Shown here one piece after another: positions 53,731-62,770 of a stretch of DNA of 64,000 nucleotides (position 1 is the first letter of the stretch; each line of letters starts with the position of its first letter). The notes under the pieces were generated by a model that saw only the letters and a list, made by a program, of their open reading frames with translations, was not told where the DNA came from and searched no databases. The stretch comes from Coprovicinus avistercoris (lineage in GTDB: Bacteria > Actinomycetota > Coriobacteriia > Coriobacteriales > Atopobiaceae). A program made the position numbers and the translations under genes. Location of the stretch: NCBI GenBank assembly GCA_018714895.1, contig DVMQ01000003.1, positions 1 to 64,000 on the forward strand, written 5' to 3'.

Positions 53731-54647
53731 AACACACCCTGTTTCAGCTCTCTAAACCCAGCTGCCCACGCAGATGCATCCATCTCACGTTTTCCATCGG
53801 GTTTAACACGTAGCAGCTCTAGCGGTCTGTCCGCACAACCCACATAAACATGACCAGACACAAAACGAGCGAGGCCAGCATCAACCGATACGCTTGCCTC
53901 TTCAGGCACCGCACAGGCCGTGCAAGCGCGCAATTTACGATTACCAACGCTCAAACGTGCAGGAGCAGCATCTGTTGCAGCTCGCACAATACGAAGATTT
54001 TGTTCCGCCGTAACAGATGGATCGAGATGCATTTCGCTTTTCTCAACCTTAGCAGCATGGGTAACATATGCCTCATCCTGCTCGACCCATTCGAGTGTGC
54101 TATCTGCGAGAGCTGGTAGGGTCTTTACCAAGAGGTCGGCACCAAGATGAGCCAACTCATCGGCGAGTTCAGTCGTTGTTTTATCTTCAATAGAGCAGGA
54201 TGCTTGCGCGCAATACGGGCCAGTATCAACCCCTTTTCCAATACGCATAATTGAAACGCCTGTCTCACTATCCCCCGCGAGAATAGCTCGCTGGATGGGA
54301 GCTGCTCCCCTCCAGCGTGGCAACAATGACGCGTGGACATTAACACACCCCAAAGGTGCCATAGAAAGCACCGTATCGGGCAGGATGCATCCATATGCAG
54401 CAACACAAAACACATCTGCCGCTGCCGCGGAAAGCTTATCTTGAACCTCCGGTGTCATCCGAGAAGCTTCAAGTACTTCAAGGCCGAGCTCTTCGGCGGC
54501 AATCTTAACCGGCGAAGGTTCGAGACGCTTACCGCGCGCACGCACAGCATCGGGACGTGTTACTACCAGCACAACATCATGAGCAGACGCAAGCGCACGC
54601 AGAGATGGTACTGCAAACTCAGGAGTACCCATAAAGACAACGCGCAT
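53715..54647 (-). CDS. fmt: methionyl-tRNA formyltransferase
   Basis: Fmt formylates initiator Met-tRNA using 10-formyl-tetrahydrofolate. The 310-aa protein begins MRVVFMGTPEFAVPSL and contains the folate-binding motif HASLLPRWRGAAPIQRAI and the catalytic Asp in KGVDTGPY. TAAGGAGG precedes the ATG. Together with def directly upstream it supplies the formylation/deformylation cycle. Confidence 0.96.
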   Translation of the reverse strand: MRVVFMGTPEFAVPSLRALASAHDVVLVVTRPDAVRARGKRLEPSPVKIAAEELGLEVLEASRMTPEVQDKLSAAAADVFCVAAYGCILPDTVLSMAPLGCVNVHASLLPRWRGAAPIQRAILAGDSETGVSIMRIGKGVDTGPYCAQASCSIEDKTTTELADELAHLGADLLVKTLPALADSTLEWVEQDEAYVTHAAKVEKSEMHLDPSVTAEQNLRIVRAATDAAPARLSVGNRKLRACTACAVPEEASVSVDAGLARFVSGHVYVGCADRPLELLRVKPDGKREMDASAWAAGFRELKQGVLWARD

Positions 54648-54657
54648 GCATTCCTCC

Positions 54658-55197
54658 TTATACTTCAGTATCTCCTGGTTGAGCACCAGCTTCACGCGCC
54701 TGCTCATACTCACGAAGTGCACGAGCGCGAGCTGTTGGAGAGAGATGATCAATCATCGTTGTGCCATCAAGATGATCGATCTCATGCTGCAAGCAAACGC
54801 ACATAAGATTGTTCTCGGCAGTATATTCAATCATGTCGCCATCAAGATTAAGGGCATGCACGACGACGCGATTAGGCCGCTCTACGGTTACAGAAATGCC
54901 TGGAAATGAAAGGCATCCTTCACTCCCAGCAACGAGTTCTTGAGAGCTCTCAACAATTGTGGGGTTGATAAGAACGTAAGGATTTTTAGGTGCATCGCCG
55001 TAATCAACATCGATAACAACCAGGCGAATGTTCTCGCCTACCTGGGGCGCAGCAAGTCCACAACCGCCTGCTGCATACATATCCTCCAGCATGCGCTGAG
55101 CAAGTTTGCGAACCGTATCATCAATATGCTCAATAGGAGCACACTGCTTTTTCAGGCGAGGATCCGGAGATAGAACAATATCGTCAATTGCGCTCAT
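54658..55197 (-). CDS. def: peptide deformylase
   Basis: Peptide deformylase removes the N-formyl group from nascent proteins. The 179-aa metalloenzyme has the three family motifs GCGLAAPQ, EGCLS and QHEIDHLDG. AAAGGAG lies upstream of ATG 55197. The gap to priA upstream is 136 bp, in which no clear promoter was found. Confidence 0.96.
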   Translation of the reverse strand: MSAIDDIVLSPDPRLKKQCAPIEHIDDTVRKLAQRMLEDMYAAGGCGLAAPQVGENIRLVVIDVDYGDAPKNPYVLINPTIVESSQELVAGSEGCLSFPGISVTVERPNRVVVHALNLDGDMIEYTAENNLMCVCLQHEIDHLDGTTMIDHLSPTARARALREYEQAREAGAQPGDTEV

Positions 55198-55333
55198 CTG
55201 AGCTCCTTTACATCGTGTTGCACCAAGCAAAACGTATGCCGTACAACAACTCATCACTTATTCATTCGTCATGATACCCGCTTATGCACCACAACGCGCG
55301 ACTGAACTCTGAGAAGCCCAAACCATGAGGGGA

Positions 55334-57688
55334 TTACATAAGGTCGTATGCATCAACATCAATAGCAACACGCACATGCTTCGCTAAGGAGCCCAGGTGA
55401 GATACACATGCACTTAAGACTGGCCCCGGATCCGCATTCGTGGGTGTTTTTATCAGTACGTGCCACCGAGTTCTATCTTTTACACGACCACGTGCACATT
55501 CGGCGGGACCCAACACATGCCACCCATCTCGATGGGAAGCCTCCTGGTGAGCTTGTGTAGCAATCTCATTCGCCGCGTCTCTTACCTTCTTTGCATCAAG
55601 TCCCCACACCACAACATTGGTTAGTCGCGCAAATGGTGGATAGTACGCTTCCCGGCGACTATCCAACTCGCTTGCAAGAAAAGTCGAACGATCGTGTGTG
55701 GCGACCGAAGCGATTGCGGGATGGCTAGCCCAATACGTTTGGATAATGACACGCCCTGGACGGTCCCCTCGTCCAGCTCTGCCTGCAACCTGCTCAAGCA
55801 GATCATAAGTACGTTCTGCCGCACGAAAATCGGGCAATTTGAGGGTAGTATCGGCGTTTACTACACCCACAAGGGTAACCTCTGGAAAGTCCAGACCTTT
55901 TGCAACCATTTGTGTGCCAATAAGCACCGCACAATCACTGGCATCAAAACGTTCTAGGAGACGCTGATGTGCTCCTTTTGTACGGGTAGTGTCAGCATCC
56001 ATGCGGATGATTGAAACATCGTCACCCAAAAGCGCCTGCAACTCATCCTCAACACGCTGTGTGCCAACACCAAACTGTCCCAAGTAACGACTGCCACAGT
56101 TTGGACATGATGTCGAAGGATCAGGCCAAGCACGTGTTGGCCATGAGCGTCCACACGTATGACAAACAAGCGCATGTGTACGTTCGTGATAGGCCAAAGA
56201 AGTTGAACAATGGGGACAGGTGGGCACACACCCGCACTCACGACACATCAAAAACGTAGCAAAACCACGACGATTGAGCAGCAGCACCGCTTTTTCTCGA
56301 CGCTCCTCGATATCGAGAAGAGCTTGGCGCAGATCTCGTGAGAAAATCGATCGATTGCCCGCAGCAAACTCTTGCGTCATATCTGCAATTTTGACGGTGG
56401 GTAACTGGGCTTTTCCAGGGCGTTCATCCATGACAACACGACGCCAGACTGCATCGCGATAAGTTGGACGTTGACAACGCTCGAGACTCTCGAGTGAAGG
56501 AGTTGCACTGCCCAAGACAAGCGCAGATCCACGCAGTTGTGCAAGCTTTGCCGCTACCTCACGAGCATGATAGCGTGGCGCTGAATCCTGTTTATACGAG
56601 GCTTCATGTTCCTCATCAACCACGATAAGACCAACATTGGTAAGCGGAGCAAAAAGGGCAGAACGCGCACCAACTACAACGTGCACATCTCCCCTGTGGA
56701 TAAGATCCCACTGATCAAAACGCTCTCCGACAGAAAGGCGGGAATGCAAAACTGCCACGTCGTCGCCAAAACGGCTTCTGAAACGACCCACGGTTTGAGC
56801 CGTTAAAGAGATTTCAGGGACAAGAACAATTGCGCCCTTCCCTTGGCGTAAAACATGCTCAATAGCGGCAAGGTATACTTCTGTCTTGCCCGAGCCTGTC
56901 ACACCATCAACAAGTACCACATCGCCTCGCTGAGCTGCAATTGCCTCACGAATAGCAAGAAGAGCTTCTTCCTGTCCTTGGGTAAGATGCTCCGGACGAT
57001 GCGCTATGGCACTTGAAAGGGTCGTCGTTTGTTCTACTGAACCACGCACACGCCTGCGACTCTCTACCGCAACGATACCGCGACGCTCCAGGGTACTGAC
57101 AACCGACGATGCCCCGGGTATGGTAGCCACAAGCTCCGCCATGCGCGACGGTCCTGCGGCAAGCGCTGATACTATCGCTCTCTGACGGGAAGCCCTTCGC
57201 GAAGGCACAAACGACTTGCCTGCCTCGGTAAGGCAAACCCATCTATCATCCACAGGACCTGCCTGCTCACACACAAGCTCCCACATGGTATGCGGGCTAT
57301 CTTCTTTTTCATGAGTTGCAGTATCTACAGAACAGGCTGTTCGTTTGCGCACATGCACGCTTTGGCCTGGGGGAAGAAAAGGATGAAGCGCTTCCGACAA
57401 AGGACAGGCGTATTCTTTTGCAATCCAGAGTGCAAGTTGAGCTGCCACTTCGTCAAAAGAAGAGCTAACCAACACCTGTTGAATGGGCAAAATATGATCG
57501 GCACGTATCTTGGCAGAAGGCCGATCTGAAAGGGAAACGATATAACCTACGGCCTGACGGTGGCCGAAAGAAACCAATACGGTGGCGCCAACTACAGCTT
57601 GGTTCTCTAAAGCTTCTGGCACACCATAATCAAAGGCACCACCAAGTGCGCGGGTGGATATGTCGAGCGCAACCTGTGCGTATACCAT
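55334..57688 (-). CDS. priA: primosomal replication restart helicase PriA
   Basis: PriA reloads the replisome at collapsed forks. The 784-aa protein has an N-terminal 3'-DNA-binding domain, Walker A DGVTGSGKTEVY, DEEH box VVDEEHEASYKQ, and a cysteine-rich zinc module (CRECGCVPTCPHC, CHTC, CPNC). GTQMVAKGLDFPEV lies in the second helicase lobe. ATG 57688 follows GGAGG at 5 nt; an upstream ATG in frame lacks a site. It lies 39 nt from degV. Confidence 0.95.
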   Translation of the reverse strand: MVYAQVALDISTRALGGAFDYGVPEALENQAVVGATVLVSFGHRQAVGYIVSLSDRPSAKIRADHILPIQQVLVSSSFDEVAAQLALWIAKEYACPLSEALHPFLPPGQSVHVRKRTACSVDTATHEKEDSPHTMWELVCEQAGPVDDRWVCLTEAGKSFVPSRRASRQRAIVSALAAGPSRMAELVATIPGASSVVSTLERRGIVAVESRRRVRGSVEQTTTLSSAIAHRPEHLTQGQEEALLAIREAIAAQRGDVVLVDGVTGSGKTEVYLAAIEHVLRQGKGAIVLVPEISLTAQTVGRFRSRFGDDVAVLHSRLSVGERFDQWDLIHRGDVHVVVGARSALFAPLTNVGLIVVDEEHEASYKQDSAPRYHAREVAAKLAQLRGSALVLGSATPSLESLERCQRPTYRDAVWRRVVMDERPGKAQLPTVKIADMTQEFAAGNRSIFSRDLRQALLDIEERREKAVLLLNRRGFATFLMCRECGCVPTCPHCSTSLAYHERTHALVCHTCGRSWPTRAWPDPSTSCPNCGSRYLGQFGVGTQRVEDELQALLGDDVSIIRMDADTTRTKGAHQRLLERFDASDCAVLIGTQMVAKGLDFPEVTLVGVVNADTTLKLPDFRAAERTYDLLEQVAGRAGRGDRPGRVIIQTYWASHPAIASVATHDRSTFLASELDSRREAYYPPFARLTNVVVWGLDAKKVRDAANEIATQAHQEASHRDGWHVLGPAECARGRVKDRTRWHVLIKTPTNADPGPVLSACVSHLGSLAKHVRVAIDVDAYDLM

Positions 57689-57727
57689 AACCACCTCCGC
57701 GCACTTATACGCCATGCACGAAGAACT

Positions 57728-58594
57728 TTAATGCGATAAAGACTCCGTAGCAACCCATGTAATACTAACGGCGCCGGTGCCAATATGGCTCGCAATGACT
57801 GGTCCGCCATCTTTGACCAGCACTTTTGTATGAGGAAAACGGCGACGCAGCTCAATCATGATGTTGCGAGCTATGGATTCGGATGAAGCGCCAAACGTTG
57901 AGATAATGACTTCATGCGCTCCAGATTCCACCAGATTGATAAGGGCTCGCGCAGCTCCTGCGGAACCTTTTCCCGAACCTTCACTTCGAATGCCACCTGC
58001 ATCCAGTGAGAAGACTGGCCAGCGATCGAGAAGGCGCATAACCGACCGATGCGTTGCTCCCAATCTACCGCTCTTTCGGAGAGGTTTCATGTCTGGAACC
58101 GCAAAGGCAATGCGTACTTCATTGCGATACTGCTCAACCGCTTGCGCTATCTCCTCAAGCGATTTGTTCTCATCGGCAAGGCGACGAGCATAGCGCAAGC
58201 ACTGCTCGAGTGCAGCAACCGTAAGACGAGAATCAACAAGACGCAGGTGAGCATCAAGATCTTCGGAAGCTGTCTGAGCGATGACAGCGTCGCGAGCATC
58301 ACAAGCTGCGCGGTAAACGCCCGAGAGGCGCCCTGACATTGTTATACAAAGCACATCATCATGCTCGTTGAGCAACTGACGGAATACTTCAGCAAAATGA
58401 GCAGGGTATACGGGCTCAGTAGCAATTTCTTGCGCATGGGAGAAAAGCTTCTCGTAGTCGCCATTCTCCCCCTGAGGCTTCTCATCATGACGAACACCGT
58501 CTACCACGTACTGCATGGGCAGTACGATAACTCCAAGTTCTTCAGCTTCAGCCTGGGTTAAACAGCAGGTGGAGTCAGTCACAATTTTTAGCAT
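57728..58594 (-). CDS. DegV family protein, probable fatty acid-binding FakB-like
   Basis: DegV proteins bind a fatty acid; FakB members present it to FakA for phosphorylation. The 288-aa protein has IVTDSTCCL at the N-terminus, the SGRLSGVYRAA motif and the LRKSGRLG segment. Its start overlaps the end of accDA by 7 nt, so it is translationally coupled to a fatty-acid synthesis enzyme. fakA itself is about 9 kb away. Pairing with that FakA is an inference. Confidence 0.88.
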   Translation of the reverse strand: MLKIVTDSTCCLTQAEAEELGVIVLPMQYVVDGVRHDEKPQGENGDYEKLFSHAQEIATEPVYPAHFAEVFRQLLNEHDDVLCITMSGRLSGVYRAACDARDAVIAQTASEDLDAHLRLVDSRLTVAALEQCLRYARRLADENKSLEEIAQAVEQYRNEVRIAFAVPDMKPLRKSGRLGATHRSVMRLLDRWPVFSLDAGGIRSEGSGKGSAGAARALINLVESGAHEVIISTFGASSESIARNIMIELRRRFPHTKVLVKDGGPVIASHIGTGAVSITWVATESLSH

Positions 58595-60477
58595 ATGTGA
58601 TCAGCTCCCATGTTGCGGTAGCGCTGATAACGCTGGTTTATCAGCTCTTCTGTGCTAAGAGCTGAAAGCTCATCGAATTCCTTCTCAAGCCGTGCCGCAA
58701 ACGCGGAAGCAAATGTCTGAGAACCAAGTGCTGTATCGTCGATCACATCGTCAATAATTCCCAGCTCAAGAAGGTCAGGGGCCGTAATACGCAGAGCATC
58801 AGCTGCTTCGGGGGCGCGTTTAGGATCTTTCCAAAGGATAGAAGCTGCTCCCTCTGGGCTTACAACAGAATAAATCGCTCCAGAAAGCATAAAGACGCGA
58901 TCACCGAGTGCCAGAGCAAGAGCACCACCACTGCCACCTTCACCAACAATGACGCTAATGATGGGCACCTTAAGACCACTCATTGCCATGAGATTGCTTG
59001 CAATAGCCTCGCCCTCGCCGCGCTCCTCGGCGCCAATGCCACAGTAGGCACCCGACGTATCAACGAGACAGACAATCGGGCGACCAAATTTCTCAGCCTC
59101 ACGCATGAGACGCAAAGCCTTGCGGTATCCCTCGGGATGAGCAGAACCAAAATTACGCGCCACGCGATCTTTGGTGTTACGACCACGCTCAGTGCCGATA
59201 ACCGTAACCGGTCGACGGCCCAACAGAGCAATACCGCCTACAACTGCTCCGTCATCTCCATAGAGCCTGTCGCCATGGAACTCAAGGAACCCAGAAAACG
59301 CCTGTTCAATGAGGGGTAGGACCGTCTCATGATCTCCTGAACGAACCTTTGCGAGCAAGTCGTACGCACGCGGACGCTCTGCCTCATCCTCAGTAGCAGA
59401 TGTTGTATCGGTGTCCTTCTCAGGCAGCGGCTCTTTTTTCTGAGGATGACTATCCAAAATCTTGCTTACCGGAGAAGTTTCAAGGAGCGTCCGAATAGGA
59501 TCGGGGGCCTCTGAGGGATTGTCAGGGTGAACCTCAGGAACAATGGGCGGTGTTACCACGGGAAGTGGATCGGTGAGCGGTTTTGCCGTTACCTCGGGAT
59601 GCTCATCCGTATCGGGCGCGAGATAGCGTGTTGCTCCATGGAACGCAAGAAGAACCGACAAGGTAGCCGGAAGATCTTGTCTGCGGACAATACGGTCAAC
59701 AAAACCATGCTCAAGCTGGAATTCTGCACTTTGGAATCCAGCGGGAAGGCGCTTGTGCGTTGTCTGCTCAACCACGCGTGGACCAGCAAAGCCAATAAGG
59801 GCACCGGGCTCCGAAATAGTAATGTCGCCCTCCATAGCAAAGCTTGCCGTAACTCCACCGCATGTAGGATCGGTGAGAACGCAGATATAGAGCAAGCCCG
59901 CATCAGAGTGACGGCGAACAGCAGCAGAAACCTTTGCCATTTGCATGAGGGATGTTACGCCCTCTTGCATACGTGCACCACCAGAAACGGTAAAGCCGAC
60001 AACCGGAAGCCCGAGTTTGGTAGCACGCTCAAACAGACGGCAAATTTTCTCACCAACCACCGAGCCCATCGAACCCATCATGAAGTCGGCATCCATGATA
60101 AAGAGTGCTGTATAACAACCGCCAATAGAAGCAATGCCGGTGATAACTGCATCGCGCTCCCCTGAACGGCGACGAGCACGCTCGAGCTTCTCATCGTATC
60201 CGGGGAAATTGAGGTAGTTATTTACCGACAAATCGTGGTCGAGTTCCTCAAAGCTGCCAGCGTCCACCGTCATTGCAAGTCGACGGCGAGCCCCGACGCG
60301 CATAGGGAATCCGCAACGAGGACAAACGTTTAAATTGTCGGCAAGCGTGTCGGCATCTACAACACGACGGCACGATGGACACTTAACAAGCAGATGCCTG
60401 TCAGGAACTTCAACAGGTACTTCAGTTGCTGGTCCTTCAAGAACGTTAATGCTCTTGTGTTTTTTATCCCTCGGCAT
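58588..60477 (-). CDS. accDA: acetyl-CoA carboxylase carboxyltransferase, fused beta-alpha subunits
   Basis: The carboxyltransferase moves CO2 from carboxybiotin to acetyl-CoA, making malonyl-CoA. The 629-aa protein is a single-chain fusion: AccD at about residues 1-290 with zinc site C33-x2-C36-x15-C52-x2-C55, a Pro/Glu-rich linker at 290-380, and AccA at about 380-629 with the GEGGSGGALALALGD motif. E. coli encodes these as separate proteins. The ATG at 60477 has GGAG 7 nt upstream and overlaps the accC stop by 14 nt. Confidence 0.96.
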   Translation of the reverse strand: MPRDKKHKSINVLEGPATEVPVEVPDRHLLVKCPSCRRVVDADTLADNLNVCPRCGFPMRVGARRRLAMTVDAGSFEELDHDLSVNNYLNFPGYDEKLERARRRSGERDAVITGIASIGGCYTALFIMDADFMMGSMGSVVGEKICRLFERATKLGLPVVGFTVSGGARMQEGVTSLMQMAKVSAAVRRHSDAGLLYICVLTDPTCGGVTASFAMEGDITISEPGALIGFAGPRVVEQTTHKRLPAGFQSAEFQLEHGFVDRIVRRQDLPATLSVLLAFHGATRYLAPDTDEHPEVTAKPLTDPLPVVTPPIVPEVHPDNPSEAPDPIRTLLETSPVSKILDSHPQKKEPLPEKDTDTTSATEDEAERPRAYDLLAKVRSGDHETVLPLIEQAFSGFLEFHGDRLYGDDGAVVGGIALLGRRPVTVIGTERGRNTKDRVARNFGSAHPEGYRKALRLMREAEKFGRPIVCLVDTSGAYCGIGAEERGEGEAIASNLMAMSGLKVPIISVIVGEGGSGGALALALGDRVFMLSGAIYSVVSPEGAASILWKDPKRAPEAADALRITAPDLLELGIIDDVIDDTALGSQTFASAFAARLEKEFDELSALSTEELINQRYQRYRNMGADHIC

Positions 60478-61801
60478 AGAGATGCTCCATGAGATCGGTG
60501 TGATAGATTCCCGAGACAAACTCGGGGTTAGAGAGAATATCAAGCTGCAGCTCTGAATTCTCTTCAACGCCCTCGATTACAAGCTCACCAAGGGCAGAAC
60601 GCATTTTGCGAATAGCCTCTTCACGGGAAGGTGAAGAAACGATCAGCTTGCCAAGCATCGAGTCGTAAAACGGCGGAACCTCAGCACCCTGGAACAGCGC
60701 GGTATCAAAACGGACCCATGGACCGCCAGGCACATGCAGGGTATTGATGCGACCACAAGAGGGCAAAAACTCTGGGGTCTCCGCATTGATGCGGCACTCG
60801 ATGGCATGGCCGGAGACATGCACATCATCCTGGGTGAATGGCAGTTCAGCACCAGAGGCAACTCTGAGATGCCACTTCACCAAATCAAGACCCGTCACCA
60901 TTTCGGTAACAGGATGCTCGACTTGAAGACGAGTATTCATTTCCATAAAAGCAAACGTGCCATCATCGGAGTAGAGATACTCGATCGTACCCACACCGAC
61001 ATATCCCACAGCACGTGCTAAGTTGCGAGCAGCTTCATGCATATGCTCACGAACTTCTTGCGTGATAGAGGGGCTGGGACTTTCCTCAAGCAGCTTTTGG
61101 TTATGACGCTGTACCGAACACTCGCGCTCACCCAAGCTCACAACATTTCCTGCTTGATCGGCAAGAATCTGAACTTCAACATGGTGTGCCGGATGAATAA
61201 AGCGCTCCATGTAACAACCGCCATCACCGAATGCAGCTTCCGCCTCAGAGCTAGCAGCTAAATATGCTGCACGCACCTCGGAAGGATCAGACACCTTACG
61301 AATGCCGCGGCCACCGCCGCCAGCACGAGCCTTAATTAGCAAAGGAAAACCAATTCGGGCGGCCTGTTTTTCTGCATCATCGGCATCAACGAGGAGGTCG
61401 GAACCCTCAACAATGGGCACCTTTGCCTCACGAGCAGTACGGCGTGCTTCGTCCTTATCGCCCATTCGCTCTATGACTTCTGGGCTGGGACCCACAAAGG
61501 CAATGCCGCATTCACGACAACGACGGGCAAATTCTGCCGACTCAGAAAGAAAGCCATAACCTGGATGAATTGCAACGGCACCACTCTCAAGCGCCACCGT
61601 AAGAATGGCATCCATATTGAGATAGCTTTCCTGGGGGCGTGGCCCACCAATGCAGTACGCCTCATCCGCAATTTGTACATGGAAAGCACCGGCATCAGCT
61701 GTTGAATACACCGCTACGGTCTTCACGCCCATTTCCTTGCAGGCGCGAATAACGCGAACAGCAATTTCACCGCGGTTTGCAACGAGAATTTTTTCGAACA
61801 T
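60464..61801 (-). CDS. accC: biotin carboxylase subunit of acetyl-CoA carboxylase
   Basis: AccC carboxylates the biotin on AccB using ATP and bicarbonate. The 445-aa protein has the N-terminal MFEKILVANRGEIAVR signature, the ATP-grasp glycine-rich loop ARAGGGGRGIR, and EMNTRLQVEHPVTE. It is immediately upstream of accDA and 2 nt after fabZ. Confidence 0.97.
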   Translation of the reverse strand: MFEKILVANRGEIAVRVIRACKEMGVKTVAVYSTADAGAFHVQIADEAYCIGGPRPQESYLNMDAILTVALESGAVAIHPGYGFLSESAEFARRCRECGIAFVGPSPEVIERMGDKDEARRTAREAKVPIVEGSDLLVDADDAEKQAARIGFPLLIKARAGGGGRGIRKVSDPSEVRAAYLAASSEAEAAFGDGGCYMERFIHPAHHVEVQILADQAGNVVSLGERECSVQRHNQKLLEESPSPSITQEVREHMHEAARNLARAVGYVGVGTIEYLYSDDGTFAFMEMNTRLQVEHPVTEMVTGLDLVKWHLRVASGAELPFTQDDVHVSGHAIECRINAETPEFLPSCGRINTLHVPGGPWVRFDTALFQGAEVPPFYDSMLGKLIVSSPSREEAIRKMRSALGELVIEGVEENSELQLDILSNPEFVSGIYHTDLMEHLYAEG

Positions 61802-61803
61802 AC

Positions 61804-62238
61804 TTACTCGCCGCTCTTCTCACCAGGAACAAGTGCAAAGGACATGTCCGCTACACAGCAAAGATGACCATCTACGGATGCCTCACCATGAGCGAAGTGG
61901 AAAATCCCACGCTCGCGCGTGATGGAACATTTGAGTTCGACCGTATCGCCAGGACGAACCGGGCTTTTAAAACGAACCTTATCCAGGCTGGTATACATTG
62001 GCGTGCAACCCTTAGCAGCCTCATTCTGTCCGAGAAGAACACAGCAGTTCTGGGCAAGCATTTCACAAAGAATGACACCGGGGACTACAGGATTTCCTGG
62101 GAAGTGTCCCTGGACAAAAAACTCCTCACCTGTAATGGTGATATGTCCGATAGCTTCACCATTGATAACCTCAGCATCATCGAGCAGCAGCATGGGCTCG
62201 CGGTGCGGCAAAAGCTCTTTAAGTTGCTCTTTATCCAC
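61804..62238 (-). CDS. fabZ: 3-hydroxyacyl-ACP dehydratase FabZ
   Basis: FabZ dehydrates 3-hydroxyacyl-ACP to trans-2-enoyl-ACP. The 144-aa hot-dog protein has the catalytic His in GHFPGNPVVPGV and the catalytic Glu in ILCEMLAQ. It starts at GTG 62238, preceded by AGGAGG. It sits between accB and accC. Confidence 0.96.
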   Translation of the reverse strand: MDKEQLKELLPHREPMLLLDDAEVINGEAIGHITITGEEFFVQGHFPGNPVVPGVILCEMLAQNCCVLLGQNEAAKGCTPMYTSLDKVRFKSPVRPGDTVELKCSITRERGIFHFAHGEASVDGHLCCVADMSFALVPGEKSGE

Positions 62239-62246
62239 GATTCCTC

Positions 62247-62762
62247 CTAGATAAGTTTCATGAGCGTGCCGCCAAACTCAACAAGCTCACCATCGGACAC
62301 ACAGATATCCACCACTTCACCGTCCTGCTCAGCCACAACCTCATTCATGAGCTTCATGGCCTCAATAACGCAGAGGGTATCGCCCTTCTTTACCTTTGAA
62401 CCCACATGTACAAAGGGCTCAGCACCTGGAGATGGAGCAGCGTAGAATACGCCTACCATCGGCGCTGTAACATCAACTGTCTTAGACATGTCGAGGGGTT
62501 TGTCATCAGGATCTAAGGGTGCCTCAGGAGCAACGAGTTCTTCCTGGACGACAGGAGCTGCAGGTGCGGGTGCCGGAGCGGCTGGGACTACAGCCGGTGC
62601 AGCAGGGGCAACCGGAGCCACAGGAAGCGATGGTGCAGCAAGCGGGGCTGTAGGAGCACACTCAAGCTCTACCACCTGAGCTCCCTCTTCAACCCGCAAG
62701 CGTGTCAGACCATTTTCACGTAACACACGAGCATAGTCTGCAAGAATGCTGGAATCGATCAT
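62247..62762 (-). CDS. accB: biotin carboxyl carrier protein of acetyl-CoA carboxylase
   Basis: AccB carries biotin on K137 within the EAMKLMNE motif. The 171-aa protein has an N-terminal helix region, an Ala/Pro/Val-rich flexible linker (residues 37-82), and a C-terminal biotinyl domain with the PMVGVFYAAPSPG thumb region. It follows fabF by 8 nt. Confidence 0.96.
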   Translation of the reverse strand: MIDSSILADYARVLRENGLTRLRVEEGAQVVELECAPTAPLAAPSLPVAPVAPAAPAVVPAAPAPAPAAPVVQEELVAPEAPLDPDDKPLDMSKTVDVTAPMVGVFYAAPSPGAEPFVHVGSKVKKGDTLCVIEAMKLMNEVVAEQDGEVVDICVSDGELVEFGGTLMKLI

Positions 62763-62770
62763 GGGTCCTC

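Noticed and set aside
62560..62660. Short repeated GC-rich units that could be taken for a tandem repeat
   Set aside because: They encode the Ala/Pro linker of AccB, a normal feature of biotin carrier proteins.
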